A stretch of DNA of 64,000 nt, taken from the NCBI GenBank assembly GCA_003452935.1, contig DMMY01000027.1:1-64000 (forward strand), written 5' to 3'. The notes below the pieces were generated by a model. The model made no database searches. It saw only the letters and a list, made by a program, of their open reading frames with translations, and was not told the origin of the DNA. Source of the DNA: Elusimicrobiota bacterium. Lineage in GTDB: Bacteria; Elusimicrobiota; Elusimicrobia; UBA1565; UBA9628. Shown here piece by piece: positions 17,930 through 26,852 of this stretch (position 1 is its first letter; each line of letters begins with the position of its first letter). The position numbers and the translations under genes are program-made.

Positions 17930-19189
17930 TCACCCGGCCAGAGCCATGGACACGATCTTGGTCATATGGGTTTCCGGGCCGTAGACTTCGATGGGCACGC
18001 CGAGCGTGGTTCCCAGGCGGCGCATGCGCTCGAGCCCCTCCTTATAATTGGGGCCGCCGCGGCGCACGTAGATGCGCACCTTGTGCGCCACGAGCTTGGC
18101 GCGATATTCCTCGAGCGCCTTGACTATGCCGGTGAAGGTCTTGGCCACGTCCGTGAAATTCGCGATGCCGCCGCCGATGAGAAGCACCTTGCCCTTGGGG
18201 TCCTTTTGGCGGGTCATCAGGTCGAGAAGGGTGCGCGCGTAATGATAGGTCTCCTCCGTGGTCGGATTGCCCGAATACTCGCCATAGTTGGCCAGTTCCT
18301 TCGACGCCCCCAGGTCGCAGACGGTATCGGCGTAGATGACGGAGGCTCCGCCTCCGGCCACCATCAGCCACACCCGGCCCTGGGGGTTGAGAACGGTGAG
18401 CTTGAGCGAGGAGCCGCTCTTGGCGTCCAAGCTCTTGATGAAGGCCTCCTCCGGACGCGTGCGGCTGCCGAAGGAGGCAGGGAATTCCAAGTCGCCCCAA
18501 AGCGCGCGGCATTCGAAGACGGCCGTATCGTCCACCTTGGCGACCAGGTCTAGCGGCACGGGCTCGTCGCCGCAAAACGTGAAGGGATTGATCTCCAGGT
18601 AGGTGAAGTGCCCCGCGGCAAAGAGGCGGTGCAGCCCGCCCAGAAAAGCAAGCGCGGCCTCGCGGCGCTCGGCCGCCACGGGGAGCTTGATCTCCAGGTC
18701 CCCCGGCTCGCGCAGAACCCCAATCCGGGATTCCAGCACCCGGTCCCAGTTCTCCTCGACAAAAATGCCGCCCTTCGTCGAAAAATAGACGACGTCATGC
18801 TCTTTCTCCGCCTTGAAGGCGACGTAAAACTCCTCGTCGTCCTTGTGCGGGGTGAAGGGCTCGACCAGGAAATGCGTCAAGGTCCCCTCGGCGGGGCCCA
18901 CCTTCACGGTCTTCTCCATCCGTTCGCGCATCCAGGCCCGAGCCGTCTTCCAATCGGCGTCCAGGCAAACGAGCCCGTGCTTGCCGCGCTTGCCGAAAAG
19001 CTGATCGGGTTTGACGACCAATTTTTCCTTCTTGAGCCACGGATGCGCCTCGAGCAGCTCCTTTTCCTTCGTATCCGGAGCGACGAGAGCGAGCCGGCGC
19101 GCCCTCTCCTGGAACGATGGGAAGCGCTCGGCCAGAGCGCGGAAGAGCATGCGTTTGCCGTCGTACTCCCGTATCCCGCGTTGGGCCAT
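17930..19189 (-). CDS. aclB: ATP-citrate lyase, small (succinyl-CoA synthetase beta-like) subunit
   Basis: A 419-residue ATP-grasp subunit providing the ATP and citrate sites of ATP-citrate lyase. The sequence begins MAQRGIREYDGKRMLFR, typical of ACL small subunits. It contains VVKPDQLFGKRGKHGLV, THFLVEPFTPH, TYLEINPFTF in the ATP-grasp metal site, and VWLMVAGGGASVIYADTV, ANYGEYSGNPTTEETYHYA, a block characteristic of ACL rather than SucC. The C-terminus has LLIGGGIANFTDVAKTF, needed for the inter-subunit CoA/phosphohistidine site. A GGAGAG Shine-Dalgarno precedes the ATG. It sits 14 bases after the isocitrate dehydrogenase gene. Confidence 0.95.
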   Translation of the reverse strand: MAQRGIREYDGKRMLFRALAERFPSFQERARRLALVAPDTKEKELLEAHPWLKKEKLVVKPDQLFGKRGKHGLVCLDADWKTARAWMRERMEKTVKVGPAEGTLTHFLVEPFTPHKDDEEFYVAFKAEKEHDVVYFSTKGGIFVEENWDRVLESRIGVLREPGDLEIKLPVAAERREAALAFLGGLHRLFAAGHFTYLEINPFTFCGDEPVPLDLVAKVDDTAVFECRALWGDLEFPASFGSRTRPEEAFIKSLDAKSGSSLKLTVLNPQGRVWLMVAGGGASVIYADTVCDLGASKELANYGEYSGNPTTEETYHYARTLLDLMTRQKDPKGKVLLIGGGIANFTDVAKTFTGIVKALEEYRAKLVAHKVRIYVRRGGPNYKEGLERMRRLGTTLGVPIEVYGPETHMTKIVSMALAG

Positions 19190-19203
19190 GGTCGCTCTCC
19201 AGG

Positions 19204-20466
19204 TCAGTTGACGGCCAGCGGCTTATAAGCCGCCGGAAGCGCGCTTTTGTCGAGGTTCACGGCCAGGCGTTGGGCCACCTGGTCGATAAAACCCTCGGTG
19301 CTGACGTGCCGCCGGGGAGCGGGGGTGACGAGCTTCATCAGATCCTTCGTCACGATGCCCTCCTCGATGCAGCCGATGACCGCCCGGTCCAGCATGTCCG
19401 CGAAGGCGCAGACGGCCGGCGTCTGGTCGAACTCGCCGCGCTTGCGCAGCGCGCCGGTCCAGGCATAGATCGAGGCCACGGAATTCGTGCTCGTGGGGTT
19501 GCCCTTGAGATGCTCGTAATAGTGGCGGCGCACCGTGCCGTGGGCGGCCTCATACTCGAACTTTCCGTCCGGCGAGACCAGCACCGAGGTCATCATGCCC
19601 AGGCTGCCGAAGCCCGCGGCGACCATGTCCGACATAACGTCGCCGTCGTAGTTCTTGCAGGCCCAGAGCACGCCGCCCTCGTGCTTCATGATCTGGGCGA
19701 CGGCGTCGTCGATAAGCAGATAGCGGTATTCCACGCCGGCCTTGCGAAGATCCGCCTCGCGCTTCTTGACCTCGGCGTTGAACACCTCCTTGAAGAAGGC
19801 GTGGTAGCGCTTGCTGATCGTGTCCTTGGACGCGAACCATAAGGGCAGCCGTTCCGAGATCGCGTAGTTGATGCACGCCCGCGCGAAGGAGGCGATGGAT
19901 TTTTCCGTGTTATGCATGCCCATGACGATGCCGGAGCCCTTGAACTCATGGATGGGCACCCGGACCGGCTTGCCGCCGTCGGCCGGTGTAAAGACCAGCT
20001 CGGCGCTGCCCGCGCCCGGGACCACCATGTCGGCCGACTTATAAAGGTCGCCGTAGGCGTGGCGTCCTATGACGATGGGCTTGATCCAGCTGCGCACCGC
20101 GGGCGCGATATTGCGGCACAGGATCGGCTTGCGGAACACCGTGCCGTCGAGGATGCCGCGGATGGTGCCGTTGGGCGAGGGCCAGGCCTTCTTGAGCTTG
20201 TACTCCGTGACGCGCTCGGCGTCCGGCGTGATGGTGGCGCACTTGACGCCCACCCCGTGCTTCTTGATGGCCTCGGCGCAGTCCACGGTGACCTTGTCGT
20301 CGGTCGCGTCGCGATGGGAAACCCCAAGGTCATAGTATTCCAGCTGGATATTGAGATGAGGGAGGATGAGCTTGTCCTTGATCATCTGCCAGATGATGCG
20401 CGTCATCTCGTCGCCGTCCATTTCCACCAACGGGGTCTTGACCGCAATCTTCTCTTGCTGGGACAT
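19204..20466 (-). CDS. icd: NADP-dependent isocitrate dehydrogenase (type II, eukaryotic-like)
   Basis: Interconverts isocitrate and 2-oxoglutarate + CO2 with NADP(H). The 420 residues start [26 protein letters not shown], the standard opening of homodimeric type II NADP-IDHs. Other visible blocks are [19 protein letters not shown] (isocitrate-binding Ser/Asn/Arg), [30 protein letters not shown] (metal Asp residues) and [11 protein letters not shown] (NADP-binding loop). The AGGAG just upstream of the ATG at 20466 decides the start. In this gene series with ATP-citrate lyase the enzyme could run in the reductive carboxylating direction, but direction cannot be read from sequence. Confidence 0.95.
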   Translation of the reverse strand: MSQQEKIAVKTPLVEMDGDEMTRIIWQMIKDKLILPHLNIQLEYYDLGVSHRDATDDKVTVDCAEAIKKHGVGVKCATITPDAERVTEYKLKKAWPSPNGTIRGILDGTVFRKPILCRNIAPAVRSWIKPIVIGRHAYGDLYKSADMVVPGAGSAELVFTPADGGKPVRVPIHEFKGSGIVMGMHNTEKSIASFARACINYAISERLPLWFASKDTISKRYHAFFKEVFNAEVKKREADLRKAGVEYRYLLIDDAVAQIMKHEGGVLWACKNYDGDVMSDMVAAGFGSLGMMTSVLVSPDGKFEYEAAHGTVRRHYYEHLKGNPTSTNSVASIYAWTGALRKRGEFDQTPAVCAFADMLDRAVIGCIEEGIVTKDLMKLVTPAPRRHVSTEGFIDQVAQRLAVNLDKSALPAAYKPLAVN

Positions 20467-20496
20467 ATGGTGTCTCCTTGACATGATCTTATAGGC

Positions 20497-22467
20497 TCAG
20501 CCGCGGCGGCCGCCGGACAAAGACGGCTCGGGCGAGCGCGACGTGGTGTAGTTGAGCAAGCCGCCCGAAGCGACGATGAGCCTCTGGCGCTCCGACAGCT
20601 CGCAGCGGCATTCCAGCACGGCGCCCGTGCGCTCGTTTTCAAGCCGCACCGGCCCGCCGGAAGCCACGGCCTGACGCCAGTCCGCCGCGCCGAGGCGGTC
20701 TCCGCCCTGAAGCGCGTCGTAGTCCCTCGGGTCGGCGAAAACCAGCGGAACGATGCCGAAGTTGACCAAGTTCGCGGAGTGGATGCGCTCGAAGGACTTG
20801 GCGAGCACGGCCTTGACTCCCAGGTACATCGGGCACATGGAGGCATGCTCGCGGCTGGAGCCCTGGCCGTAGGACTCTCCCGCCACGACCACCGCGTGCC
20901 GGCCGGACGCCTTGGCCGCCAGGCACCGCCCGGGAAATGTCTTATCCACGTTCTCGAAGACGAACTCGGCGTATTTGGGCACGTTGGAGCGGTACTTGAG
21001 CCGCGCCCCCGCGGGCATGATGTGATCGGTGGTGACCTTGTCTCCCACCTTTATGAGCACTTCGCCGGCGAGGACCTCGGGCATGCGTTCGTTGCGCGGC
21101 GGCTCTCCGACGTTGGGGCCGCGCTCCACCCGGACCGAGGCGCGCTCCCGGATGGGCGCGACGAAGAGGGAATCGTCTATCAGGAACCGCTCGGGCTCGG
21201 CCGCGCGCGGGCATAAGAGGCCGGCATCGCGGGGATCGACGAAGGCGCCGCGCAGGGCGGCCACGGCGGCGACCTCGGGACTGGCCAGGTAGACTTGGGC
21301 GTCCTTGGTGCCGCTGCGAGCCTCGAAATTGCGGTTGGAGGTGCGCACCGAAACCGCGCCGCTACCCGGCGAGTAGTGGTTGCCGATGCAGAAGCCGCAG
21401 GCGCTCTCCATGATCCGCGCGCCGGCCGCGACGAGGTCGGCGAGCGCGCCGTTGCGGGCGAGCATCATGAGTACCTGGCGAGAGCCCGGCGCCACGGCCA
21501 GGCTCACGTCCGGATGCACGCTGCGGCCCTTGAGTATCCCCGCCGCCGTCATCATGTCCTTATAAGAGGAATTGGTGCATGACCCGATGCAGACCTGGCT
21601 GACCTTGACGTGGCCAAGTTCCCGGACCCGCTTGACGTTGCCGGGGCTGTGGGGAGCGGCCGCCAGGGGCTCCACCGAGCCCAGGTCCAGCTCGATGACC
21701 CGGGCGTAGCCGGCATCGGGATCGGGAACCAGCGGAGCGAAGTCGCGCTCGCGGCCCTGGGCCGCGAGGAAGCGCCGGGTCGTCTCGTCGGCCGGGAACA
21801 CCGACGTGGTCACTCCCATCTCCGCGCCCATGTTGGTGATGGTCGCGCGCTCCGGGACCGAAAGCGAGGCGACGCCCGGGCCGCCGTACTCCAACGTCAC
21901 GCCCACGTTGCCCTTGGTGCCCAAGAGCTCCAGCATCTTGAGCACGACGTCCTTGCTCGACACCCAATCCTTGAGCCGGCCGGTCAGGCGGACCAGGACG
22001 ACCCGCGGAGCCTGCAGATAAAAATTCCCGCCGCCCATAGCCACGGCCACGTCCAGCCCCCCCGCGCCGATGGCGAGCTGGCCGATGCCGCCGCCGGTGG
22101 GGGTGTGGCTATCCGAGCCCAACAGCGTCGTGCCGGGCTTGCCGAAGCGTTCCAGGTGGACCTGATGGCAGATGCCGTTGCCCGCGCGCGAGAACACGAC
22201 GCCGCAGCGCGCGGCCACGGTCTGAAGATAACGGTGATCGTCGGCGTTCTCGAAGCCGACCTGGACCGTGTTATGGTCCACGTAGGAGACCGAGAGATCG
22301 GTCTTGACTTCGGTAAGCCCCAAGGCCTCGAACTGCAGGTAGGCCATGGTGCCCGTGGCGTCCTGCGTGAGGGTCTGGTCGACGCGGATGCCTATCTCCC
22401 GGCCCGGCGCGTACTCGCCTTCGCGCAGATGCGCGTAGATGATCTTCTCAACGATGTTCTGGCCCAT
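20497..22467 (-). CDS. acn: Aconitate hydratase (compact, Aquifex-type)
   Basis: Isomerises citrate and isocitrate using a [4Fe-4S] cluster. At 656 residues it is shorter than AcnA (about 890) and resembles the compact class found in Aquifex-like bacteria and organisms using citrate cleavage. Cluster ligands are Cys297 (QVCIGSCTNSS) and Cys357/Cys360 (ACGFCIGNHY). DSHTPTGGGIGQLAIGAGGLD near residue 119-139 and the C-terminal swivel-domain motif SYGQGSSREHASMCP are both present. It lies 30 bases upstream of the isocitrate dehydrogenase gene and 108 bases after the pyrophosphatase gene. A GGAGG precedes the ATG. Confidence 0.95.
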   Translation of the reverse strand: MGQNIVEKIIYAHLREGEYAPGREIGIRVDQTLTQDATGTMAYLQFEALGLTEVKTDLSVSYVDHNTVQVGFENADDHRYLQTVAARCGVVFSRAGNGICHQVHLERFGKPGTTLLGSDSHTPTGGGIGQLAIGAGGLDVAVAMGGGNFYLQAPRVVLVRLTGRLKDWVSSKDVVLKMLELLGTKGNVGVTLEYGGPGVASLSVPERATITNMGAEMGVTTSVFPADETTRRFLAAQGRERDFAPLVPDPDAGYARVIELDLGSVEPLAAAPHSPGNVKRVRELGHVKVSQVCIGSCTNSSYKDMMTAAGILKGRSVHPDVSLAVAPGSRQVLMMLARNGALADLVAAGARIMESACGFCIGNHYSPGSGAVSVRTSNRNFEARSGTKDAQVYLASPEVAAVAALRGAFVDPRDAGLLCPRAAEPERFLIDDSLFVAPIRERASVRVERGPNVGEPPRNERMPEVLAGEVLIKVGDKVTTDHIMPAGARLKYRSNVPKYAEFVFENVDKTFPGRCLAAKASGRHAVVVAGESYGQGSSREHASMCPMYLGVKAVLAKSFERIHSANLVNFGIVPLVFADPRDYDALQGGDRLGAADWRQAVASGGPVRLENERTGAVLECRCELSERQRLIVASGGLLNYTTSRSPEPSLSGGRRG

Positions 22468-22575
22468 GGGGAGGTCTCCTTCCTTATTAGACGATTCCCT
22501 TCATTCACATTGTAACGAAATTGAGGCGCCTTAGGAAACGACTTCAAGCGCGAATCTCCGCATGGCCGCTCGCGG

Positions 22576-25500
22576 CTAAACGGCCGAACGCCACCACTTG
22601 TAATAACGGTCCTTGAGCTCGTCCTCCTGAGGGAAGGGGAAGTAAAGGCCGCCCTTCTGCTCCGCCAGATAGAAGCCGTCCGTTATCGTCGAATAGAAGA
22701 ATCCGTCGGGACTGGAACGCTCCACGGTCTTGGTCGCCTTGTCATGCCCGAGCACTTCCCGGACGCAATCCTGGATATGCGCGAGATTATCGTAGGGAAG
22801 GGAAGCCTCCTCCTCGATGTTGCGCGGATTGTCACCCAGCTTAAGCCGGGCGAAAAATATCCTCGGCATATGCAGGGGGTTTGACGGGTCGGTCATGAAT
22901 TGCCCCAGATCGAGGGGATCCAGGCGCGAGACCACCAGCGGCCGGACCGGGCAGAGCTCTTGATACAGATAGGCTCCATCGCGCCGGGGATGATCCGCGG
23001 CTTGAGCGATATGCTGGGGCGCGAGGTCCAGAACCCGGCCGTCCCGGGTCACCAGATACAGACGGCGAATCGATTTAAGAGGCACATGCTCCAGGACGCG
23101 GTAGATGCCCAGGTAAACCGACTTCTTGGGCTGGCCGTCCGGCGTCGGGACGCATTCCATGCGCGCCCTTTCCCAATCGAAACGTTGGCTGGCGAAGCCG
23201 GGCTCGACCTCGAAAAAAACGACCTTGCCGCGGGCGATCTTCCGGGTGCCGAGGGCGAGATAAGTGGCGAATTCCTCCGGCGGCAGCATCGAGGCGACCA
23301 GCGCCTCCATGGGATAGACGAGACAGTAGAGGCGGTAGTTGACCGGCTCCGAGGCAACCGCGCCCAGGCTGGCGCAGGGCTCCGGCGCCATGGGCGCGGC
23401 GGCTTGCTCCGGGCGCTTCAGGCCGGGCGCTTCCTGCAGGACTTCGGGCTCGGCCACCTCGCGCCTGGAATAGAGGACCGCCCCTACGATCAGCAGCGAG
23501 GAGACCAGGAGCACGACCCACATTCCGGGGTGGGTGAGGTCATAGCGCACCAGGATCGGCGCGGCCAGGAGAGCCACGAGATTGAGCACCTTGATCATCG
23601 GGTTCAACGCCGGTCCGGCCGTGTCCTTCAAGGGGTCGCCGACGGTGTCTCCGACCACGGAAGCTTCGTGAGCCTTGGAACCCTTGCCCCCGTAAAGGCC
23701 GTCCTCGATGAGCTTTTTGGCGTTGTCCCAGGCCCCGCCGGTCACCGCCATGAACACCGCCAGGAGCTGTCCGGACAGGATGACGCCCGCCAAAAATCCT
23801 CCGAGGGCCTCCACCTGCAGCGAGATGCCGATGACCAGGGGCGCGAACACCGCGATGAGGGCCAAGCCCAGCAGCTCCTTCTGCGCGGCCACGGTGCAGA
23901 TGCCGACCGCCTGCCGGTAATCAGGCTTGACCCGGCCTTCCATCAAGCCCGGGATGCGGAACTGCCGGCGCACCTCGGTGACGATCAGCGCCGCCGCGCG
24001 CGCCACCGCGCTGATCATGGTGGAGGAAAAAAGCCACGGCAGGGAGCCCCCGATCAAGAGGCCGATGAAGACCATGGGATTGGACACCCGGATGCCCGTG
24101 CTCAAAAGCCGCAAGCCCTCGGACAAACCCATGCGCTCCTGGACGCTGGAAACGTCGCTGAGATAGGAGCCGAACAGCGAGACCGCCGCGATGACGGCCG
24201 ACCCGATGGCCACGCCCTTGGTGATCGCCTTGGTCGTGTTGCCCACGGCGTCCAAGTCGGCCATGATCTGGCGCGCGGAGGGCTCCAGATGCGCCATTTC
24301 GCCGATGCCGTTGGCGTTGTCGGCGATCGGGCCGAAGGCGTCCATGGCCACGTTGTTTCCGGTCAGCGTGAGCATGCCGATGCCGGTCATGGCCACTCCG
24401 TAGAAAACATGGATCACCGGCTGGCCGTGGTATATGAGGACCGCCGCCAGGATCGTCGCGGCGATCACCAGAATCTGCCAGACCGAGGCCTCGCAGCCGA
24501 CCGCCAGGCCGCGCAGGAGCAGCGTCGCCGCTCCGGTGCGGGATGAGGAGGCGATGGTCTTGACCGGCTTATACTCCGTGTGCGTGAAGTACTTGGTGAC
24601 CTCGTCGAGCACGATGGCCAGGAGGATGCCCACCGACACCGACAAAAAGGCGCGCCATTCGTGCATGTAGAAATGCGCCAGCAGGAAAAAGGCGAAGATG
24701 GAGAGCCCGGCCGAGGTGTAGAAGCCGTGGTTGATGGCGGACATCGCGTTGGTGCGCCGGCCCTTCGACTCGCCCGTCACGACATAGGTCCCGATGATCG
24801 AGGAGAGCACGCCGATGCCGCGCACGAGCAGGGGGAAGATGATCCATTTAAGCTCATGGGTCAAGGAGGCCATGGCCAGGCCCAGGATCAGCCCGGAGAC
24901 GATCGTCACCTCGTAGGATTCGAATATGTCGGCCGCCATGCCGGCGCAGTCGCCCACGTTGTCGCCGACCAGATCCGCGATCACGGCCGCGTTGCGGGAA
25001 TCGTCCTCGGGCACGCCCGCCTCGACCTTGCCCACCAGATCGGCGCCGACGTCGGCGGCCTTGGTGAAGATGCCTCCACCCACCCGCATGAAGAGGGCCA
25101 AAAGCGTGCCGCCGAAGCCGAAGCCCAGCAGCGCGTCGGGCGCCGCGACTCCGAAGACGATGAAGATGGCCGTGCCTCCCAAGAGCCCGAGGCCGTCGGT
25201 GAGCATCCCCGTGATCGTGCCGGAGCGATACGCGATCTGCAGGGATTCGGCAAAGCCGCGCCGGGAGGCGCTGGCCACGCGGACGTTGCCCTCGATGGCC
25301 ATCCTCATGCCGAACTGTCCGACCAGGAGCGAGAAAAACGCGCCCATGACGAAGGCCAGCGCGCGGCCGACGCCGATGACGAGCCTGACTTGATCCGGCC
25401 CCAGGGAGGAGAAACGCGCCAGGGCCTCGGCGCTCGGCGGGACGATGTAGACGGAGAAGAACAGCAGCACGGTCAAAATGGCAATCAGGGGCAGGATGGT

Positions 25501-25698
25501 TTTAAGCTGCCGCTCCAGATAGGCGTCGGCTCCCTGCCGTATCGCGTTCCATATCTCCTGCATCTCGGGCGTGCCCTTGTCCTTGCGCAGTATCTGGGCG
25601 CGCAGAAGGAGGGCATAGGCAAGCCCCAGGATCGAAATCCCCAGGACGCTCCAGATCGCGTATGTCTCGAAGGCGGTGGCGTAAAGCAGGCTTTTCAT
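22576..25698 (-). CDS. hppA: Membrane-bound proton-pumping pyrophosphatase with a 290-residue C-terminal extension
   Basis: Couples PPi hydrolysis to ion pumping across the inner membrane. Residues 1-745 are a complete, multi-TM H+-PPase: DVGADLVGKVEAGVPEDD and DNVGDCAGMAADIFESYE (about 216-262) and VVGDTVGDPLKDTAGP bind Mg-PPi. GNTTKAITKG at 486-495 has Lys490 where potassium-dependent enzymes have Ala, predicting the K+-independent proton-pumping class. Normal enzymes stop near residue 700-750. Here a Pro/Ala-rich linker (750-785) leads to a soluble mixed alpha/beta region of about 250 residues that I do not recognise, ending RYYKWWRSAV. The start has AGAGGA upstream. It probably heads the citrate-lyase gene series. 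Confidence 0.93.
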   Translation of the reverse strand: MKSLLYATAFETYAIWSVLGISILGLAYALLLRAQILRKDKGTPEMQEIWNAIRQGADAYLERQLKTILPLIAILTVLLFFSVYIVPPSAEALARFSSLGPDQVRLVIGVGRALAFVMGAFFSLLVGQFGMRMAIEGNVRVASASRRGFAESLQIAYRSGTITGMLTDGLGLLGGTAIFIVFGVAAPDALLGFGFGGTLLALFMRVGGGIFTKAADVGADLVGKVEAGVPEDDSRNAAVIADLVGDNVGDCAGMAADIFESYEVTIVSGLILGLAMASLTHELKWIIFPLLVRGIGVLSSIIGTYVVTGESKGRRTNAMSAINHGFYTSAGLSIFAFFLLAHFYMHEWRAFLSVSVGILLAIVLDEVTKYFTHTEYKPVKTIASSSRTGAATLLLRGLAVGCEASVWQILVIAATILAAVLIYHGQPVIHVFYGVAMTGIGMLTLTGNNVAMDAFGPIADNANGIGEMAHLEPSARQIMADLDAVGNTTKAITKGVAIGSAVIAAVSLFGSYLSDVSSVQERMGLSEGLRLLSTGIRVSNPMVFIGLLIGGSLPWLFSSTMISAVARAAALIVTEVRRQFRIPGLMEGRVKPDYRQAVGICTVAAQKELLGLALIAVFAPLVIGISLQVEALGGFLAGVILSGQLLAVFMAVTGGAWDNAKKLIEDGLYGGKGSKAHEASVVGDTVGDPLKDTAGPALNPMIKVLNLVALLAAPILVRYDLTHPGMWVVLLVSSLLIVGAVLYSRREVAEPEVLQEAPGLKRPEQAAAPMAPEPCASLGAVASEPVNYRLYCLVYPMEALVASMLPPEEFATYLALGTRKIARGKVVFFEVEPGFASQRFDWERARMECVPTPDGQPKKSVYLGIYRVLEHVPLKSIRRLYLVTRDGRVLDLAPQHIAQAADHPRRDGAYLYQELCPVRPLVVSRLDPLDLGQFMTDPSNPLHMPRIFFARLKLGDNPRNIEEEASLPYDNLAHIQDCVREVLGHDKATKTVERSSPDGFFYSTITDGFYLAEQKGGLYFPFPQEDELKDRYYKWWRSAV

Positions 25699-25795
25699 GC
25701 GGGGGATCCTCTTTTGTCGGTATTGATGATCAGGCTAAAAGTCACGGGGATATTTTACGATTTTTATCCGCGCCTAGTCAGCGCCGGATGATCGT

Positions 25796-26182
25796 TTATT
25801 GATTCCGCAGGCCCGGCGATGAGGAGCCCGGCGCGGCGGCCGCCCGATGCCTGCGCAGGACCAACAGATGGGATATGACCAGGTAGCAGCACAACCTGGC
25901 CGCTGCCTCCCAATAAGAATCATGCGGCGGGGCGAAGATATCCCTTGACGACACATCCGCCTGCCATGCGGCGGCGGCGGCGAGAACCGGCATGATGACC
26001 GCCCAGGCCCCTCCGACATACCAGACCACGAGACCGACGGGAACGAGATAGAGCAGGAAAACGCCCAAGCCGGCGCCAAGATGCAGGTCGAGATCCCAGA
26101 TCGCCGCCAGCCAGGCAAGCCCGAATAAAAGGACATAGAATTGGGGCATTTCACTCATGAAGCTCTTCACGCGCCGGATCAT
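25796..26182 (-). CDS. Small membrane protein resembling a stand-alone sensory membrane domain
   Basis: A 128-residue protein with about four hydrophobic segments. The layout LGVFLLYLVPVGLVVWYVGG, then a helix with AAAAWQADVSS, a short loop with SYWEAAARLCCYLVISHLLVLRR, closely resembles the membrane sensor region placed before GGDEF or histidine-kinase domains in many bacteria (LSFSLFYLLPV..W..G pattern). No output domain follows: the protein ends about 15 residues after the last helix. It may be a truncated receptor or a partner subunit. Met9 at 26158 is an alternative start; neither has a strong Shine-Dalgarno. It lies 97 bases upstream of hppA on the same strand. Confidence 0.55.
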   Translation of the reverse strand: MIRRVKSFMSEMPQFYVLLFGLAWLAAIWDLDLHLGAGLGVFLLYLVPVGLVVWYVGGAWAVIMPVLAAAAAWQADVSSRDIFAPPHDSYWEAAARLCCYLVISHLLVLRRHRAAAAPGSSSPGLRNQ

Positions 26183-26257
26183 GGAAGCGTCGCCGGCTTA
26201 TTTCTAATATTCTTATATGCTCGCATTTTCATATTTAAAGCCAAAAAAAACTGCGGC

Positions 26258-26590
26258 CTACAATTGTCCCAGATGAGCCAATACGCCCTGGCTTTCCTTT
26301 AATTTTTTCCGCAAAATCTCGGCGATGGGCCTCAAGACGTGGAAAATATCGTTGTCGCGTATCGAGTAAAACACCGTCGCCTTTTCCTGCCGGGAAGAGA
26401 GTATCCCCGCCATCCGGAGGATGGATAAATGCTTCGACAGGCCCGACTGCTCGACTCCGATCGCCTTGACCATCTCTCCGACCGACGCTTCCTTGTTCTT
26501 GAGATACTCGATGATCTGCAGACGAAGAGGGTGGGCCAAGGACTTCAAAAAATCCGCCTTGATCCTGAAAACCAGGTCTTTGTCGGCCAT
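26258..26590 (-). CDS. ArsR-family winged-helix transcriptional regulator
   Basis: A 110-residue HTH_ArsR protein. ADFLKSLAHPLRLQIIEYL opens the fold, SVGEMVKAIGVEQSGLSKHL is the recognition helix region and ILSSRQEKATVFYSIRDNDI the wing. The metal-site ELCVCDL motif of ArsR/SmtB is absent and there are no Cys residues in the likely sensor helices, so the signal is unknown. The ATG at 26590 is chosen because upstream codons do not resemble the family and TATAAT (26601-26606) ends 10 bases before it. It is divergent from the P-type ATPase gene 262 bases away, a common regulator-target arrangement. Confidence 0.88.
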   Translation of the reverse strand: MADKDLVFRIKADFLKSLAHPLRLQIIEYLKNKEASVGEMVKAIGVEQSGLSKHLSILRMAGILSSRQEKATVFYSIRDNDIFHVLRPIAEILRKKLKESQGVLAHLGQL

Positions 26591-26600
26591 CTGAAAGCAA

Positions 26601-26606
26601 ATTATA
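26601..26606 (-). promoter_or_regulatory. Consensus -10 box (TATAAT) for the ArsR-type gene
   Basis: TATAAT on the minus strand, 10 bases before the ATG, with no Shine-Dalgarno between. A very short or absent leader is implied. Confidence 0.45.
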
Positions 26607-26754
26607 GCAGATTCGGCCTCACCGCAGGCTAAGGGCTCGTTAAGATCGAGCGTCAAGCCGGACTTGCCGCGACCGGACAGCGCCCGGGCGCGGGCCTCTG
26701 GAGCGGGATACTCGCCCGCGGAGTCCAAGCCGGGGCCAAAGGTCCTGTTTTTTT

Positions 26755-26817
26755 TAGGTCTTTAGACGCATGAGTTCTAGGTCCACTGACTTCCGCCTCG
26801 AACCCGTTCGGCCTAGG
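26755..26817 (+). promoter_or_regulatory. TAGGTC/CCTAGG motif cluster upstream of the P-type ATPase gene
   Basis: Contains TAGGTCTTTAG (26755-26765), CTAGGTCC (26777-26784) and CCTAGG (26812-26817), followed by a TACAAT box at 26839-26844 that ends 8 bases before the ATG. Related motifs occur at 41182-41292 and 44699-44752, both next to genes for exported proteins. Confidence 0.45.
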
Positions 26818-26838
26818 CAGGACGATGACGGATATCGG

Positions 26839-26844
26839 TACAAT
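26839..26844 (+). promoter_or_regulatory. Putative -10 box (TACAAT) for the P-type ATPase gene, leaderless arrangement
   Basis: TACAAT ends 8 bases before the ATG at 26853, with no Shine-Dalgarno between them. The CCTAGG at 26812-26817 lies 21 bases upstream of it. Confidence 0.4.
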
Positions 26845-26852
26845 ATGTTCTC

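Noticed and set aside
14363..17984. Plus-strand frames of about 590 and 680 codons opposite PEP carboxykinase and ATP-citrate lyase.
   Set aside because: Opposite strands encode highly conserved enzymes; the frames are unrelated to any family.
14279..25698. Claim of full reductive TCA autotrophy.
   Set aside because: Only part of the cycle is encoded here; the ferredoxin-dependent carboxylases and fumarate reductase are not visible.
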